From Vitellaria paradoxa (Eukaryota; Streptophyta; Magnoliopsida; Ericales; Sapotaceae), in contig CM034234.1 in the NCBI GenBank assembly GCA_019916065.1, positions 13,002,520 to 13,066,519 of the forward strand: 64,000 nucleotides of DNA. The letters are read 5' to 3'. The position numbers were made by a program, and so were the translations under genes. Positions 31,718 through 42,716 of the stretch are shown here, piece by piece. The notes below the pieces were generated by a model that did no database searches, was not told the DNA's origin, and worked only from the letters and a program-made list of their open reading frames with translations. Each line of letters begins with the position of its first letter. Position 1 is the stretch's first letter.

Positions 31718-33956
31718 ATTATAAAAAGTTAAATTTATTTCTTTTTAATTGAATTACAGTTATAAAAAGTAAATAATTTTATACTAAAGTATAAAAAGTA
31801 AATTATAATGTTATTTAACTAATTATACTAAAATAAATATATAAATAAATTTATTCCGCCCTTGTACATTTTGTCTTAACAAGATTAAAACACGGTGTTA
31901 AATTCTGATAAATCCTCAAATTTCAATATTCAGAGCTCGTAGGAGGTCTGTATCCGCTTCCTCCAAGTAAAAATATATTGTTAAAAAAATTAAAATATTA
32001 ACCAAAATTAAGTGATTTGAATTAATGAAGCCATTAAATTGTTAATAATGTTGCCCACACGCACGTCATCCTATTTATACTTTTTCATATTTTTTAAATA
32101 AAAAATTATATTAAAAGTATATTTACTAAATTCTTCATATTTTTTGAAAAACACATTAAATACCTAATAATTTAAATTTTACCTTTTTATTATTTTTTAC
32201 CAAAATTTAACACTCCAAATAGACACTTAAAAACCAATTATTTTATAATAATAATAATAATAATTTTACATCATTACATGGCATTTATATTTTTTTTATG
32301 AAAAATAATAACGCCAGAACTATTTTATCATAATTAGAACATTCATTATATTATTTATTTATATTGTTATTATATATAAATTAATGATTGTGTGTTATTC
32401 TGACTAAAATAAAAAATCATATTTTTTAATAAAAATATTACTTTCATTTATTTTTTTTCGTTACAAAAAGAGTTATCAAATTAATAATTATCGCCTGTGA
32501 GTTTCGTCCTGCATTCTACATGTGATAAGGGTACTTTCAGTATTTTATTCTTTTATTAAATAGTTAATTTTTTTTTTTTTTTTTTGCACCAATTTTTTTG
32601 GCTGACGTAAGCTAGCAAACATAGCTCGTCCAATGGAGCACTTAGAGCTGTGAAGTTTACTTAAAAAAATATTAAAATTTTTTAAAAATTTCTAACTCTA
32701 TATCTTACGTCATTAAAAATCTCAAAAAATTTATTTACTACTTACTTTTTATCGCGAAGTAAAAACTTACAAATTTTATAAATTTTTATAATTTTTTATT
32801 ATTACAAACGCTCCTAAAATCTTTAAAATAGAGATTGTGAGTGTAATTAAAAAAAAGTTACATGATATATGTATATTTAATGCCTACTAAATCTTATAAA
32901 TATTAATGTAATTTATTTATTTTTTTTACATTTAGACTGCGTTTCATTTGTTAAAAAATTTTAAAAATTATTTAAATTACGTTTTATTTATTAAAAAATT
33001 TTTAAAAATTATTTACTTTTTATCTCAACATACGAATTATGATCCAATAACTTATTTTATTTTATCTCACTCCAAACACACCTTTAAGACATCAATTAAT
33101 TAAAAATACTATTTAATAGAAAGTATTTAGGCTCCATTCGAAGTTTCAAAATTTTTTAGAAAATTTAAAATTTTTTTTAATTTTGTCAAATTAAATCTCA
33201 TTCACGTATCATTTTTACATCATTTTAATAATAATTTTTAATTTTTTTTAAAACTTTAAACCCCTACTTAACCATATATACAATTTCAACATACACTCGA
33301 AAAACCCCCAATTTGAAAAGCTAATCCTTTGCATAATTTAAGGTGCATTTAACACGCTTAAAAATGTTAAAAAATTATAAAAATTTCTTAAAATTATTTA
33401 TTTTATATTTCACTGTATACAAATTATAAATTCACAAATTATCTCATCATTTTTCATTTTCTTAGGGCTCAAAATGCAATTTTAAGCTAATCTCTTATGC
33501 AAAATAATTAACCGAGGGATTCTAAAAAATTCTTTAAAAAAACGTAATTTCATAATGTATTTTTTAAGATAAATAGATTTCAAATTATTTTTCTTGAACA
33601 GCATTTCTTCAAATTTTTCTATTCTCACAGGAGGGAAAATAAATTCATTGAAAAACATTCCAGACCAGAAACGTATACAAGGCACGAGTAATGATAGATA
33701 CATATATATATATATATATATATACAGACAAAATATATATTAAAATTGCAGCCAAAAAAAAACATAGACAGAAAAGAGTTGTAACCCAACACGTCTTTAC
33801 CCATTTCGAGATATGTTCAACAACAACATACAACCCCCCAAAATCCCCCCATCTTCCCTCTGCTACCCCCCCCCCCCCCAATCCAAAATTTCACAACCCT
33901 ACCCCACAGCAGCTGCTCCTTTTTTTTTTTTGGGATTAAAAAAAAAACTAATAAAA

Positions 33957-34637
33957 TTACATAACTTTCCACGACTCCAGAGTGGGAAAGCCGCTCGAAA
34001 AGGAGTCCAAGTCCACGGCAGCGCCACCCTCGCCCACCAGACCCGACGACGAGATGCTGCTCAGAGATGGGTGAATCGCCCCGGCCATCTCCGCCGCGGT
34101 GGGACCCACCACCTCCTGATGGTGGTCGAGCAGAAAAGCTGACGTGTCCAGGGTAGGCAAGCACCCCTGCATCCGGTTAAAGGCCCGCTGCGGCTCCGGT
34201 TTCAGCAGCGGGGCGACCGGCAGCTGTCCGTTCCCACTGAACCTGACCCCGGTCACCTGCTGCACCATCTGCCGAAAGTTCGCCGGATCGGCCGCGATAA
34301 ACGTCGTCGTCGTCCGCTTCGAAGCGCGCGACTTCCGCTTCGTGGGCTTTCCGTTGACGGGTATGGCGTTCCGGCCCTTCGCCGCCACCGTTTCGAGATC
34401 GGAGCTCGAAGCACTCGGCGCCTGGGTCTGCTGGGTCCCCGCCGGCGACTCTGGGTTGACGAGGTTAAAGAAGGGAGAAATCGCTGCGACGGCGTCAGCG
34501 TGGTTGGAAAGGGATTTGTGGAGAGCTTTGGTGAGGGTTTCGGTGTCTCGGGCGATGGCTTCCGAAATCCAGGAGTCAGCTAACGTCGGCCTCAAAACCC
34601 ATGGGTCGAAGCTCGCCAAATTATCAGACGACGCCAT
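33957..34637 (-). CDS. VQ-motif protein, calmodulin-binding protein 25-like
   Basis: An intronless frame of 226 residues. The VQ motif reads FRQMVQQVTG at about residues 123-132, preceded by a basic stretch (TKRKSRASKR) that may be a nuclear signal and by TTTFIAADPAN. The N terminus (MASSDNLASFDPWVLR, then DSWISEAIARD) and the C-terminal LPTLDTSAFLLD and ESWKVM resemble, from memory, the Arabidopsis CAMBP25/VQ15 group. VQ proteins are nuclear partners of WRKY factors; CAMBP25 binds calmodulin and was reported as a negative effector of osmotic stress responses. The frame is open for seven more codons upstream (to 34658), but I chose the ATG at 34637 because MASS.. matches the family start. The gene is much more GC-rich than its surroundings and looks functional. 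Confidence 0.85.
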   Translation of the reverse strand: MASSDNLASFDPWVLRPTLADSWISEAIARDTETLTKALHKSLSNHADAVAAISPFFNLVNPESPAGTQQTQAPSASSSDLETVAAKGRNAIPVNGKPTKRKSRASKRTTTTFIAADPANFRQMVQQVTGVRFSGNGQLPVAPLLKPEPQRAFNRMQGCLPTLDTSAFLLDHHQEVVGPTAAEMAGAIHPSLSSISSSGLVGEGGAAVDLDSFSSGFPTLESWKVM

Positions 34638-34919
34638 TTTTCTGTGAGTATCGTTCAATTCTCAGATCAGAGTCTACTGAGAACTGGGTGCACAAAAGTG
34701 ATAAAATCAAAGATCAGTTCAAGGCTATGGACTGCATTTTCATGGAACGTGAAAGAAAGAGGCGGGTCAGAGAAAGGAATGAACACAGAGATGGGGTCAA
34801 GAGACAAAGAAGAAGAAGAAGAAAGATGCGAGAGAGAGAGAGAAGTGAAAGGAAAGGAATTTCGAACAAGAAATGGGAGTAGTGGTAGTAGAAGAAGGGG
34901 GAAGATGAAACACAGGGCG
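34638..34919 (-). other. Probable pyrimidine-rich 5' leader of the VQ gene
   Basis: On the gene's strand this stretch is a CT-rich tract (read as GA-rich on the plus strand, about 34740-34860), a common feature of plant 5' leaders. Leader length is inferred from the TATA-like site at 34921. Confidence 0.45.
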
Positions 34920-34981
34920 ATTTAATTAAATAGGGCGGTGGGTGCTGCGAATGTGACGAAGAAGGAACCGCGTACACGCGT
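34920..34981 (-). promoter_or_regulatory. Core promoter of the VQ gene with two CGCG boxes
   Basis: On the minus strand 'tatttaattaaa' (34921-34932) is a TATA-like element. About 35-50 bases upstream are 'acgcgg' (34968-34973) and the palindrome 'acgcgt' (34976-34981). Both fit the (A/C/G)CGCG(G/T/C) box bound by CAMTA factors, which are themselves calmodulin-binding. Function is inferred from sequence only. Confidence 0.5.
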
Positions 34982-35133
34982 CAGCTAATATGTACGGACA
35001 CTGAATGCTTAACCATGGTTTGTGTGCAGTATCCTCCGTTGGACTCCATAGAGTCAAGCCTCGGTTTAGTTTCTCAAATATTTATTAACATAAAATGATA
35101 TATCGGAAGCGTTTGCAGTGTAAAAAAAACAAA

Positions 35134-35749
35134 GAGTAAATTTCACTAACCTTCCATAAGATTTTTGACACCAACAGAAATCTCTCATGAAATTTTTGAA
35201 GTAACACTGTCCTTTCTTCCTTTACTGAGTAAATTTCACTAACTTCCCATGAGGTTTCTGAAATGACACTACCCTCATTTCTTTTACCGGGTAAATTTCA
35301 CTAACCTCTCTTGAGGTTTCTGAATGTATAAATTTTTTATACAATCATATTTTTTGTATCGAAAGTTTTCAAACGAGTATCATTGTCGCTATTTTTTGTG
35401 AATTTTTTTGAATCCGTATGAACGAATTTGAAAAATCGTTATCACAGTTTACTACTTTTCAAAAAAAAAAGATGCCAAAATTAACCCAAAATTATATTTT
35501 ATCTCAATTTATCCCACAGTTTGCTACTTTTCAGAAAAAAAAGACCCCAAAATCAACTCAAAATTATATTTTATCTCAATTTATCTTATTTTTTCTTACT
35601 TCAAACTGGACCTTTACGAGAAAAAATAGATCAGGGGAGATTAGTGAAATTTACCTGATAAATGAAGGGAGGGCAGTATCATTTCAGAAACCTCAAGGAA
35701 GGTTCATGTTGGTGTCAGAAACCTCAGGAGAGGTTAGTGAAATTTATTC
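35134..35749. mobile_element. Long-inverted-repeat element upstream of the VQ gene
   Basis: The left side has three tandem, degenerate ~75-bp units starting 'gtaaatttcactaac'. The right side has the reverse complement ('gttagtgaaatttac' near 35640 and 'ggttagtgaaattta' near 35732). The middle (about 35325-35612) resembles the repeat at 43960-44365. It may be a MULE-type element with another repeat nested in it. The flanks are A-runs, so the duplication cannot be read. Confidence 0.6.
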
Positions 35750-35759
35750 AAAAAAAAAT

Positions 35760-37323
35760 TGTGGTTAGAGATAAGTTTTGGTGTTTAATGTTTCTAACTC
35801 AAATTATATTTTTTTTGAAATGAATAATGTAAATTTTAAACTTTTGTAATAAAAAGTTAGAGAGATAAATCTTGAGAATGATTTTTTGAATCCGTTTTTA
35901 CGGATTTATGTCAGATTTTTTTTTAAGTTGTTGAACTTTTTGATTTTTGCGTAAAAAAGTTGGACAGATAAACCGTGTAAACAGTTTTTTTCGGTCCATT
36001 CTCAAATATTTATGACAGATTTGTTGAAATTTAATAAAAAATTATTGAGATTTGTGAAAAAGTTATTAGAGTTAGTAAAAAAAAGTATTAGAATTTGTAA
36101 AAATATTTTAGAATATGTAGATATATATAGAGATTTATATAAATTTTACGAAATACGAGATGGTCAAAATATGTTAAAAAGTCTTAGAAATTTTAAGAAG
36201 TTTTTTTTAGTTTTTAGCAAATCAAACGTTGCCATTACATCATAAGTTTCTACTTAAAATATATATATGTGTGTGTGTGCGCGCGCGCGCGCAAATCACT
36301 ATTTGCATTCCACTTTTAGTTTCTTGTAATCCATCTTCTTTAATAATGAATAATACTTAGGGTGTGTTTAGCGTACTAATTTTTATTGAAAATCTCTAAA
36401 AATAATTCATTTTTTATCTCATCGTATAAATTACGAACTCACAGCTTATCTCATTTTTTATTATTCCAAACACATCCTTATTTGGAGTGCAAGGAAATAA
36501 AAGTGGAGTATATATATATATTAAATAATATAATAATAGTAATTTTCAATTAAAAAATACTTTGATGAATTTATTGTTTTAAAAGTAGCAAATTTATAAA
36601 AAAAAAAATACTCACTCAACTTACTTTAAATAATGGGATTGTTTGAAACGAGAAAAAACGAGATAAAATGAGATAAAATGAACTAACATATAGATTTATA
36701 ATTTGTGTAGTGAGATAAAAAATAAATAACTGTTAAAATTTTTTAATATTTTTTAGAATTTTTTTTGTTACGGAACAAATATAAAGGGTGTGTTTGGAAT
36801 TATATAAAATTATAAAAGTTAATACCTCGTATTTTGTACAGTGAGTAAAAAATTTAAATTTTTTATCTCGTAATTTATATTTGTAAAGATTTATAAAATT
36901 TTATAGTGTTTTATATTAACTCCAAACAGTTTTAAAATCATAGCCTTCATAGGTTTGAATTGAGAGAATTGTACGCATAAACAACATCTTTTGTGTACTA
37001 GGTAAAATGATAGTGGCAATCATGTTCCTCCAAAAAAATTTCACCCCACAAAAACTCGTCTCTTGCGGAGGAACAAAATTGCCCTTGCGATCTTAGTTTT
37101 TCTCTCACAAAAAGACACATTTTTTTTTCCCTCTTTGAAGCAACAATGTTGCTTCTGTCATTTTACTCTAGTCCATACAAAGTATTATTTATTTGTGCAT
37201 CTCAAACACATGACTTCATATTTTTAAGGGGGTTGAGTTGGCACGTTAGCGTAATTCATGCATAGTATTATTTATTTGTGCACTTCTCTTAAATCAAGCG
37301 CGTAATTTTATGTTTTTAAAGTA
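35760..37323. other. Gene-free stretch
   Basis: No gene is seen. It holds the alternating purine-pyrimidine run at 36259-36292 and family A-type repeats at 36360-36480 and about 36640-36920. Confidence 0.5.
36259..36292. repeat. Compound (TA)n(TG)n(CG)n alternating tract
   Basis: A continuous alternating tract that passes from AT to TG to CG dinucleotides over about 34 bases. The GC-only part is eight or so CG steps, rare in this AT-rich DNA. Such tracts favour left-handed DNA. Confidence 0.85.
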
Positions 37324-37331
37324 GGTTGAAT

Positions 37332-37927
37332 TAGGGGTGATACTAATCCGGTTTGATCCGATTTTAGGTTATTTTTTAGATCGGATCAAATTTTTGATTT
37401 GAAAATTTTTAAAATCGGAACCAATTAATATAATTCGGTTTCGTTTCAATCGGTTTCGGTTTGGTTTCCATTGTAGGCTACAATTTTGAGCCAAGTCCAA
37501 TATAAAAAAATTTAATTTTGGCCCAATATATTAAAAACTTATAAAAATTACATTAATGTGGCTTTCAAGCTTATTACGAACTCAAAAAACATTTTCACTT
37601 CTAGCCTAATTTCCAGCCATGACCCAGTTTCCTCCACTGTGGCATTGTAAGCAATTATTATGTGTTGCCCAGTGGTAAAGTCATCACTTGAAGATTTTGG
37701 GATCTTGAGTTTGAGTCTTAACCACTATATTTTGCTACACACTTGTATTATAACTAGTCCGGTCCAATTCGGTTCTAAAACCCTCAAAACTGAAAACCAA
37801 ACCAATTTTAAAAAATTAAAATTTTTAAACCGAAACCAAACTAAATTTTAAAAAATTGGTTTACAAAATTCGATTCAGTTCGATTTTTTCAATCGGTCTG
37901 ATTTTTCAGTTTTTTATAACACCCCTA
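37332..37927. mobile_element. Non-autonomous hAT element with 8-bp target duplication
   Basis: The perfect duplication GGTTGAAT is at 37324-37331 and 37928-37935. The ends are 'taggggtg' and 'cacccctа'-type inverted repeats (taggggtgata / taacaccccta). The interior has many 'tcggtttcggtttgg' and 'aaccgaaaccaaac' words in inverted arms. No transposase is present. A SINE fragment lies inside. Confidence 0.82.
37655..37735 (+). mobile_element. tRNA-derived SINE fragment nested in the hAT element
   Basis: 'gttgcccagtggtaaag' resembles a polymerase III A box (TGGCNNAGTGG). 'tgagtttgagtctta' about 45 bases later is a weak B box (GGTTCGAGTCC). The layout is that of plant SINE heads. The tail is not recognised. 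Confidence 0.5.
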
Positions 37928-39654
37928 GGTTGAATAGATATATAAAAAACATATGGCCATAAATTCAAGTCGAAAACTGAAAGAGTAGTGATAAATAAAT
38001 AATATCTTACATGCAACGGACTTATACGATAAAAACAAGCATGTTCTTTCACAAAATGCCTTGCGAAGTAAATCTCTAAGGGTCAAATTTATTTTTTATT
38101 TTTTTTTTGTTCTCTCATAAAAATTAACAATTTTTAAGTAAAAATCATAGAACAATATTTAAAAGCAAAAAAAGGTACTATAACAGTGTTTTTTTTTTAA
38201 TCTATGTAGGGTTTTTTTCATAATTTCAAAATTTTTTTTATTTTAATCTTTAATTTTCTTAAATATATAGATAATATTGCTAAAAACTTAAAAAAAAAAC
38301 CAACAACCAACTTTTAGGTTAAAATAAAAAAGCCAGAAAAAAAGCTACTTATAACTAAAGTTGGCCTAAATATATTTTATGAGTAAGAAAAATATTGCCA
38401 TCAAATTATACATAATAAAAAATAAAAAGAAAAAATAAGAATAATGCAATAGTCCTTTTCGTGTATTAAAAATATTTTAATAAATTACTCCTTTGAAATT
38501 TTTAATTGATTATTTAAAATCTTGCCGTATATTTTATATATATTATATGGAATTACTAATAATGAATTACCACAATAATACCACATATAATTCTATGGTT
38601 TGGTTTGGTTACAAAAAAAAAAATAAAAAATTAATTTTTGATTTTTTAGAATTTTTTGTCTTATGTGACTTTTTTATCAAAATTTAATTTTTTTAAATTA
38701 TAATTTTTAAATATGTTAATCACATTCGTAAATAAAAAAATAAAAAATTTACAATCGCTTAGGTAAAAATTATCTATTTAGTTAAAAAGTGACAATGTTG
38801 TTTTTTTTAACTTTTATAGAAAGAGACGTAAATTTTTTTTATTTTTTTCTGAATGCGATTAATATGTTAAAAATTTTAATTTTCAAAAATAATATTAATT
38901 TAAAAAAATTATATAAGGTAAAATAAAATTGGAAAAAATATAATTATTTTTTTTAATAAAACGAAGCGTAATTTATATTTACGGTTGGCACGACCCAACC
39001 ATAGTTGCAAACCCGGGGGTTAAATCGTTGTGCTTACGATTCAGTGACGTTTACATGATGCAATACCATGGAAAGCACCGATTCTATGTGGGGTCCATCG
39101 CCTACTACAGACAAAAAATATTCTTTTAGATTTAAAGTTTCGTTTGGCCCCAAGCCAACTTTGCTTTTTTTCTTTTTTAACCTTTTTTTTTTCGTCTATT
39201 TTTTTTTATCAAAATCTAAATTGTTTTAAAAAATTATAATTTTTAAACGCGCGTCTCCCGACTCCCTTACGTAAAAAAAAAAAAAAAAAAAAAAAAAAAT
39301 TAAAAATTTATTTTTGATTAAAGTCTAAAAAAAATTAATTTTTAATTATTTATAACGGATAACTTTCATTCGAACGAAAGTATATACTTCAATTTTTGTA
39401 TGAATACAATTAAAATATTTAAAGATTATAATTTTTAAAAAAACTTAAATTGTGATAAAAAAAAAAGTCATATAACACAAAAAAATTATAAAAAAGAAAA
39501 ATTAACTTTTTTGTACGCAAAGTATCTTGTTTGGTGATGCAACTTTTTAATGTTTTTTTTTTTAATTTCAAGTTTATTTTGCCGTTTGATGAATTTTAAT
39601 TTTTATCTAAATTTTCTAAATATTAATGTTTTACCAAATTTTTTTATTTGATTT

Positions 39655-39945
39655 GCATTCCTATTTTTTATTTTCTCTTTTGAGATTTATATTTTAAGAA
39701 TACTGAAAATGTATTTATTTTGAATTTTTCTGATTTTTTTTATTTTGGGATTCTTCTTTTTCTGAGTCAAATCGGTTCAAAATGATTTTTGACAATTTTA
39801 TATTTTATGTATAAAATTATTTTCTGTTTTAAAACAAGTACCGAAAACACGAGTGACAAAATACATTTTGAATTATTTTTTCATATTTAAAAAAAATAAA
39901 ATAAAAAAGGAGTCCAAAACAATTATACCAAATGAATCTTAAATT
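39655..39945. repeat. Diverged MITE copy related to the intron 2 element
   Basis: Shares 'gaaaacacgagtgacaaaat' and 'ttattttctgttttaaaac' with the element at 5306-5627. The ends are eroded. Confidence 0.45.
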
Positions 39946-40819
39946 AGCTTTTTTTTTTTCTTTTTTTTTTTTGCAAAAGTTACAAAATTTATTTGACAAG
40001 TGCAAAAAATTTGAAAAAATTAATAATATTTTATCAAATGTATTATATTTTATAAATTTTTGTGTAAAATTATAAAAGGTTGAACAAAATTTATTTTTTA
40101 AGTAGGCCCAAAAATTTGCCGTAAAAATTAACTTTTGCATCTAGAGTTATTAATTTGGTAGAAAATCAACATTTTTACCAATTTAAGTAACTTTTGCATC
40201 ATTAAGAAAATTTGTAACTTTTGGCACAAAAGTAAATTTTTAGTATTAATATAATTTTGTTAAGAATTTTGAATATCTTTTAAAGCCTATCCTTAAATTT
40301 TTTTTATTAATATTTCTATTAGTTTCATTGACTCGTAATATTTCAATTTTATCTTCCAAAAATTAAATCTTAAATCCATCACTAATAATAAATGTGTATG
40401 TATCATGTATGATTTTTTTTAATAAAAAATAAGACTAACAATATTTGGCGCAAGACAATTTGAAACTGACAATGTTCGATGCGACATATTTTACCATCAA
40501 AAGTATTAAGAGAAAATCAAAATACGACACTATATGGATAAATTAACTCAAAAATTGACACTATTTAACAAAAGAAATTGATTCAATTATAAAATAAATT
40601 AATTATTGATCATATTCGTTAAATTTAAAAATTCTTAAACATCGATATAAGTAAAAATATAATTATAAATCCAAACACCAACATATGAATCTGATTCAGC
40701 AACCCGATGAATGGGTTAAGAGTCTACCCATAAAATTTTCGAAGGCGTAGCCAGAAATCTTAAAATGAAATTTCAGTTTGAGGAATGAAATGCTAGATTT
40801 CTTGATTTTTAATAAAATG

Positions 40820-41360
40820 GTATAAAATCAGATTTTCATATATTACTGGCAAAATGCAAGGACTTTATTGTAAATTTTTGTAATATATTTAAATTTATAA
40901 TAAATAAACATTATAATATTTAATGTAAAAAAATAATATTTAAACATTAAAAAGTTTTTTCAAATACCTTGGTAATAGCAAAATAATCAACTAAATTCAG
41001 AAAAATAACTAAGCAAAATAAATAAAAAGATGCAACACGTGTTGATATTTCAAACAAAATAAAAATTAAAAAGTGAAACACACGTTGGAATGATAATATC
41101 TCGAATTTTATTTCAAAAAATTAATGTTTAAACACTAAAAGTGCAAATAAAAATTTTCAAACACCCTAAATAATAGAAGAATGATCAACCATAGACTCGT
41201 CAAAGCAAAAAAATAAAAATAAAAAAATAAAAAGGTGGTATACATGTTGTATTAACAATAATTTTTAAAAATTTTAATAAAAACAATATTTAATATTTAT
41301 ACACTGAAAAAATAATATCAAATATCCATAACAATAATAAAATGATTCACTTTAAGCTTA
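40820..41360. repeat. Degenerate tandem-repeat block, partner of 27350-27905
   Basis: Three units begin near 40921, 41113 and 41275 with 'taatgt/taataa' followed by 'aatatttaa.cac'. They contain 'acacgtgttgat', 'acacacgttgga' and 'tacatgttgta' words, with unit spacing of about 165-190 bp. Confidence 0.5.
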
Positions 41361-41580
41361 ATTATGTTGTTAGCATTTAAATTTTATTTTATATAATTTT
41401 TTATAAGGGGTTAAAGAGCACTTAAAAAAGAAAAAATTCACCTCATTCATCTAGAACTATTAAATTAATTAAACAGCTCAAACTTAATTTGTGACTCATT
41501 TATTAAAAATTTATTTTTAAATTAATAAAAAGTAAACTATTTAAAATCAAGAAAGTGAAGCTCCATTATTTGTAATTTCA

Positions 41581-41720
41581 TTTTAATAAAACTTTAAGTG
41601 GAATATGGAGAGCTGGCATCGAAATCAATGTCAGGTCAGTGATCTTGATCTTTTAATAAAACTTTAAGTAGAACACGAGGAGATAACATCGCAATTCAGC
41701 TCAATGATCTTGAGTTCGAG
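41581..41720. repeat. 70-bp tandem duplication
   Basis: 'ttttaataaaactttaagt' occurs at 41581 and again at 41651. The units stay similar through 'atcgaaatca..tgatcttgat' and 'atcgcaattc..tgatcttgag'. Confidence 0.65.
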
Positions 41721-42499
41721 GTGGTTGGATAAAAATTTAATAGTTTAAATACACTCACATTTTTTTAACTCGAAATTGTTGAGCTGACATTGAATATGAT
41801 ATCATCCTCCCCTTTTTGTTCAAGTGTACGTTTGGAGTGTTAAATTTGATTAAAAATTTTTAACTTTCCTCGATTATTTTTAAAATTTTTCAACTTTTTT
41901 CATATAAAAAATTTCCAACTTTCTTAATTCATATCAATTTTTTTATATTTTTTGATAAACATAGTAAACAAGTAATAATCTAAAATTTACCTATTTTATT
42001 TTTTTCTCTAAATCTATTGGGGTGTTTGTTGCGATGAAAATCGCTGAAAATCTCTTAAAACTTTTAAAATTTTTAACATATTTTGTATTCCTCACATTTC
42101 GTAAATTTTTTTTTTAAATTTATATATAACTACATATCCAATAACTTTTTACAAATTTCAATAAATTTTTTACAAATCACAGTAATATTCCACAAATTCA
42201 ATAACTTTTCTACAAAATTTAAAAAATTTTCAATGACTTTTAATCAATTTTGATATAAAATTGTTCCTGTAGACCTAAATAAATTGTTCAAACAAATTTT
42301 CTCTCAAAAAAATTGATGTAAAAATCAAAAAATTTTCACTATTTATTCATCTTTAAAAAAAGTGGTTTGGTGATTGTCCGTTAAACGTCAAAAAAATTAC
42401 TTAAATTAAATTCTTTTATTATTTTTGTTATTTTTTATTGTGCTAAACGCACTTTATGTAGGCAAAATTTTAAATTCAATAAGATTTTTGAATTGGACC

Positions 42500-42716
42500 A
42501 AACATGCCACTGGGCGAAGCTAAGCTACAGCGATTGGCAGCTCTAAGCACCATCACGATGTCGCTTCCTTATTTATGGAGTGCGCTAATCGAGAGAACGA
42601 ACCTTTTTAGGCAACTTTGGAATCCAGCAGTTTACGCGTGGGCCTACCTTCCTTATCATTTTGAACTTCTACGTCCTTTCTGCATCTCAAATCTGAACGG
42701 AACCCCACCTTAAAAG
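42500..42716. other. Isolated island of balanced base composition, unidentified
   Basis: About 215 bases that are far less AT-rich than both flanks. The plus strand is open for 69 codons from 42504, rich in hydrophobic and aromatic residues (PYLWSALIER, AVYAWAYLPYHF). I do not recognise the product. It could be a captured gene piece, an organelle-derived insert or a short exon. Confidence 0.35.

Larger units (their letters stand above)
28925..33950. other. Gene-free intergenic stretch left of the VQ gene
   Basis: No coding region is seen. It contains MITE-like pieces whose ends read like 'cgtttggagtcccaaaa' / 'ggactccaaac' (about 29245-29390 and 30265-30400), family A copies (30684-30835, 32937-33082, 33340-33470), the repeat at 31399-31717 and TA microsatellites at 30484-30518 and about 33702-33724. 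The last 100 bases before 33957 probably include the 3' UTR of the VQ gene. Confidence 0.5.
37936..42490. other. Gene-free stretch, very AT-rich
   Basis: No gene is seen. It contains a 29-base A run near 39271-39299, a MITE relative at 39655-39945 (same family as 5306-5627), a repeat block at 40820-41360 and a 70-bp tandem duplication at 41581-41720. Confidence 0.5.

Noticed and set aside
34144..34647. 167-codon frame opposite the VQ gene
   Set aside because: It is a shadow of the GC-rich VQ coding strand, which carries the recognisable motif.
40820..41360. CRISPR-like array
   Set aside because: Unit spacing is irregular, units are degenerate and the DNA is plant nuclear; it is an ordinary eukaryotic repeat.
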